Part shown: positions 5,902 to 6,764 of the stretch, piece after piece
Numbering within the stretch: the stretch's first letter is position 1
Layout of the letters: each line of letters begins with the position of its first letter
Origin: Bacillota bacterium
GTDB lineage: Bacteria > Bacillota > Clostridia > Christensenellales > Borkfalkiaceae
Assembly: GCA_003343765.1 (NCBI GenBank)
Contig: QAKO01000103.1
Coordinates: 1 to 6,764 of the forward strand
Direction of reading: 5' to 3'
Length of the DNA stretch: 6,764 nt
The notes under the pieces: generated by a model
What the model saw: the letters and a program-made list of their open reading frames with translations, nothing else
Told to the model about the DNA's origin: nothing
Database searches by the model: none
Program-made: the position numbers and the translations under genes

Positions 5902-6578
5902 CCCCATTCGAAGTTTTCTTTTCCTGCCCCCTGCTCAAAATGGTACTTCACGATGCCGAGATCCAGACCGCGGCAGAATCCGCCCCGCTGCCTTGCGCGC
6001 ACTTTGCGCTCTCCGACAAGTTCAAACAAAAATTTCTGCTGATTGACGGCAGTCGGAGCCAGCAGTGCTGCCCGCACTCCGTTTTGAAACCATTCGGGTA
6101 ATGTTTTGAGATCCTTAGCGCGGCAGACCTGATTTATTTGTTTGCTTTTATGCGGAACGCCCTGCGTTTCCCCGTAACCGAGCGCAATCACACAGACGAG
6201 TTTTTCATTCTGGGCCAAGCGCAATTTTTTTTCCGTTTTACCCTTCGCGAACGAAACAGCGACCCAACAGGTATTCAGTCCGAGCGTCTGCGCGTATAAC
6301 ACCAGACGTTCTCCGTAATACCCTGCCTTTTCAGACAGATCATCACCCTTCTCTCCTATGAGAGCAAAATAATTTTTAACGCAGGAAAATTTCCCGTAAT
6401 GTGCCAAAAATGAAGAAAAAGCCTGCGGATCATTGCATACCAAGCGTATTTTCAACCCGCTCTCGCGATTGCATTCTTCTATCGCATCCTGCAATTTCTG
6501 CATCAGCTGCGATCCGATCGGCTTGTCCAGATACGCGCGCACACTGTGCCGCGCTTCCATCGCTCCCAAAACCTCCAT
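5895..6578 (-). CDS. Nitroreductase-family FMN protein (TM1586-like)
   Basis: A 227-residue cytoplasmic protein of the FMN-dependent nitroreductase fold, most like the putative TM nitroreductase (TM1586) group common in Clostridia. It would reduce an unknown nitro, quinone or similar compound with NAD(P)H. Visible features: the FMN-phosphate-type motif EARHSVRAYLDKPI (8-21), YYGERLVLYAQTLGLNTCWV (87-106), the central strand VCVIALGYGE (128-137) and a C-terminal APTAVNQQKFLF (174-185). Length fits the family. The ATG at 6578 is chosen because AAGGAG lies 6 bases upstream; an in-frame ATG at 6686 has no ribosome binding site, and the added residues do not look like family sequence. It stands alone and is convergent with the AraC regulator, with its stop TAA at the base of the shared terminator hairpin. 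Nothing links it to rhamnose use. Family likely; substrate unknown. Confidence 0.85.
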   Translation of the reverse strand: MEVLGAMEARHSVRAYLDKPIGSQLMQKLQDAIEECNRESGLKIRLVCNDPQAFSSFLAHYGKFSCVKNYFALIGEKGDDLSEKAGYYGERLVLYAQTLGLNTCWVAVSFAKGKTEKKLRLAQNEKLVCVIALGYGETQGVPHKSKQINQVCRAKDLKTLPEWFQNGVRAALLAPTAVNQQKFLFELVGERKVRARQRGGFCRGLDLGIVKYHFEQGAGKENFEWGN

Positions 6579-6584
6579 TTTACA

Positions 6585-6590
6585 CTCCTT
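6585..6590 (-). promoter_or_regulatory. Ribosome binding site of the nitroreductase gene
   Basis: AAGGAG on the minus strand, 6 bases before the ATG at 6578. It decides this start over the in-frame ATG at 6686. Confidence 0.85.
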
Positions 6591-6747
6591 GATCGCGCAA
6601 AGCATCCGATTTCTTTCTCTTATTCGGACAAAAAGCCACTCTCTTCGGCAAAGCCCGCATGAAAAAGAATAACTCGTATCCGCCATTCAATAAAATCTAT
6701 ATTGCTTCTTCCGATCCGTATCTGATAATCAACGGATACCCATTCCT

Positions 6748-6756
6748 ATTATACCA
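6748..6756 (-). promoter_or_regulatory. Extended -10 promoter, probably for the nitroreductase gene
   Basis: The minus strand reads TGGTATAAT, an extended -10 box with perfect TATAAT at 6748-6753. The -35 box would fall beyond the right edge of the window. The predicted start near 6741 gives a leader of about 160 bases before the ATG at 6578. The leader contains an imperfect hairpin (ATCCGT 6714-6719 with ACGGAT 6732-6737) near its 5' end. Confidence 0.55.
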
Positions 6757-6764
6757 AAATTTTC

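Noticed and set aside
6579..6686. Extension of the nitroreductase to an ATG at 6686
   Set aside because: No ribosome binding site; the 36 added residues do not resemble the family, whereas AAGGAG sits 6 bases before the ATG at 6578.

Overview
The window looks like chromosomal DNA of a Gram-positive, Clostridia-like (Bacillota) bacterium with moderate GC. This rests on strong AGGAG-type ribosome binding sites, sigma-A-like promoters (TTGACA / TATAAT), two-gene CHR transporters, a Bacillota-style cupin/AraC regulator and a TM1586-type nitroreductase. The assignment is inferred from style and protein families; no marker gene is present.

Layout. Positions 36-1606 (minus strand) hold two overlapping genes for short-chain CHR-family (chromate transporter) proteins. 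They have their own promoter at about 1637-1665. The first protein starts at a GTG and carries long charged tails on both ends of its membrane domain. Positions 1666-2074 are non-coding. This stretch holds a 17-bp-stem terminator for the rhamnose operon and, between it and rhaA, a run of further inverted repeats. Positions 2075-4640 (minus) are rhaB-rhaA: rhamnulokinase followed one base later by L-rhamnose isomerase. Positions 4641-4754 are a compact divergent control region, followed on the plus strand by an AraC-family regulator (4755-5714). A hairpin terminator at 5862-5901 separates this gene from a convergent FMN nitroreductase-family gene (5895-6578, minus), whose probable promoter lies at the right edge of the window.

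How the genes work together. RhaA converts L-rhamnose to L-rhamnulose and RhaB phosphorylates it to L-rhamnulose 1-phosphate. The divergent AraC-type protein is the obvious candidate regulator. The aldolase (RhaD), the mutarotase (RhaM) and any rhamnose transporter are absent here, and the operon ends in a terminator right after rhaA, so the remaining steps must be encoded elsewhere. The CHR pair and the nitroreductase have no evident link to rhamnose use.

The most interesting observations are: a RhaB lacking the usual C-terminal 30-45 residues, with its last codons doubling as the rhaA ribosome binding site; a regulator gene whose near-perfect promoter predicts a leaderless mRNA; a 32-bp-spaced repeat that could let one regulator activate rhaBA and repress itself; and a densely structured segment after rhaA. 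I found no CRISPR array, transposase, tRNA, rRNA or obviously new multi-gene system.
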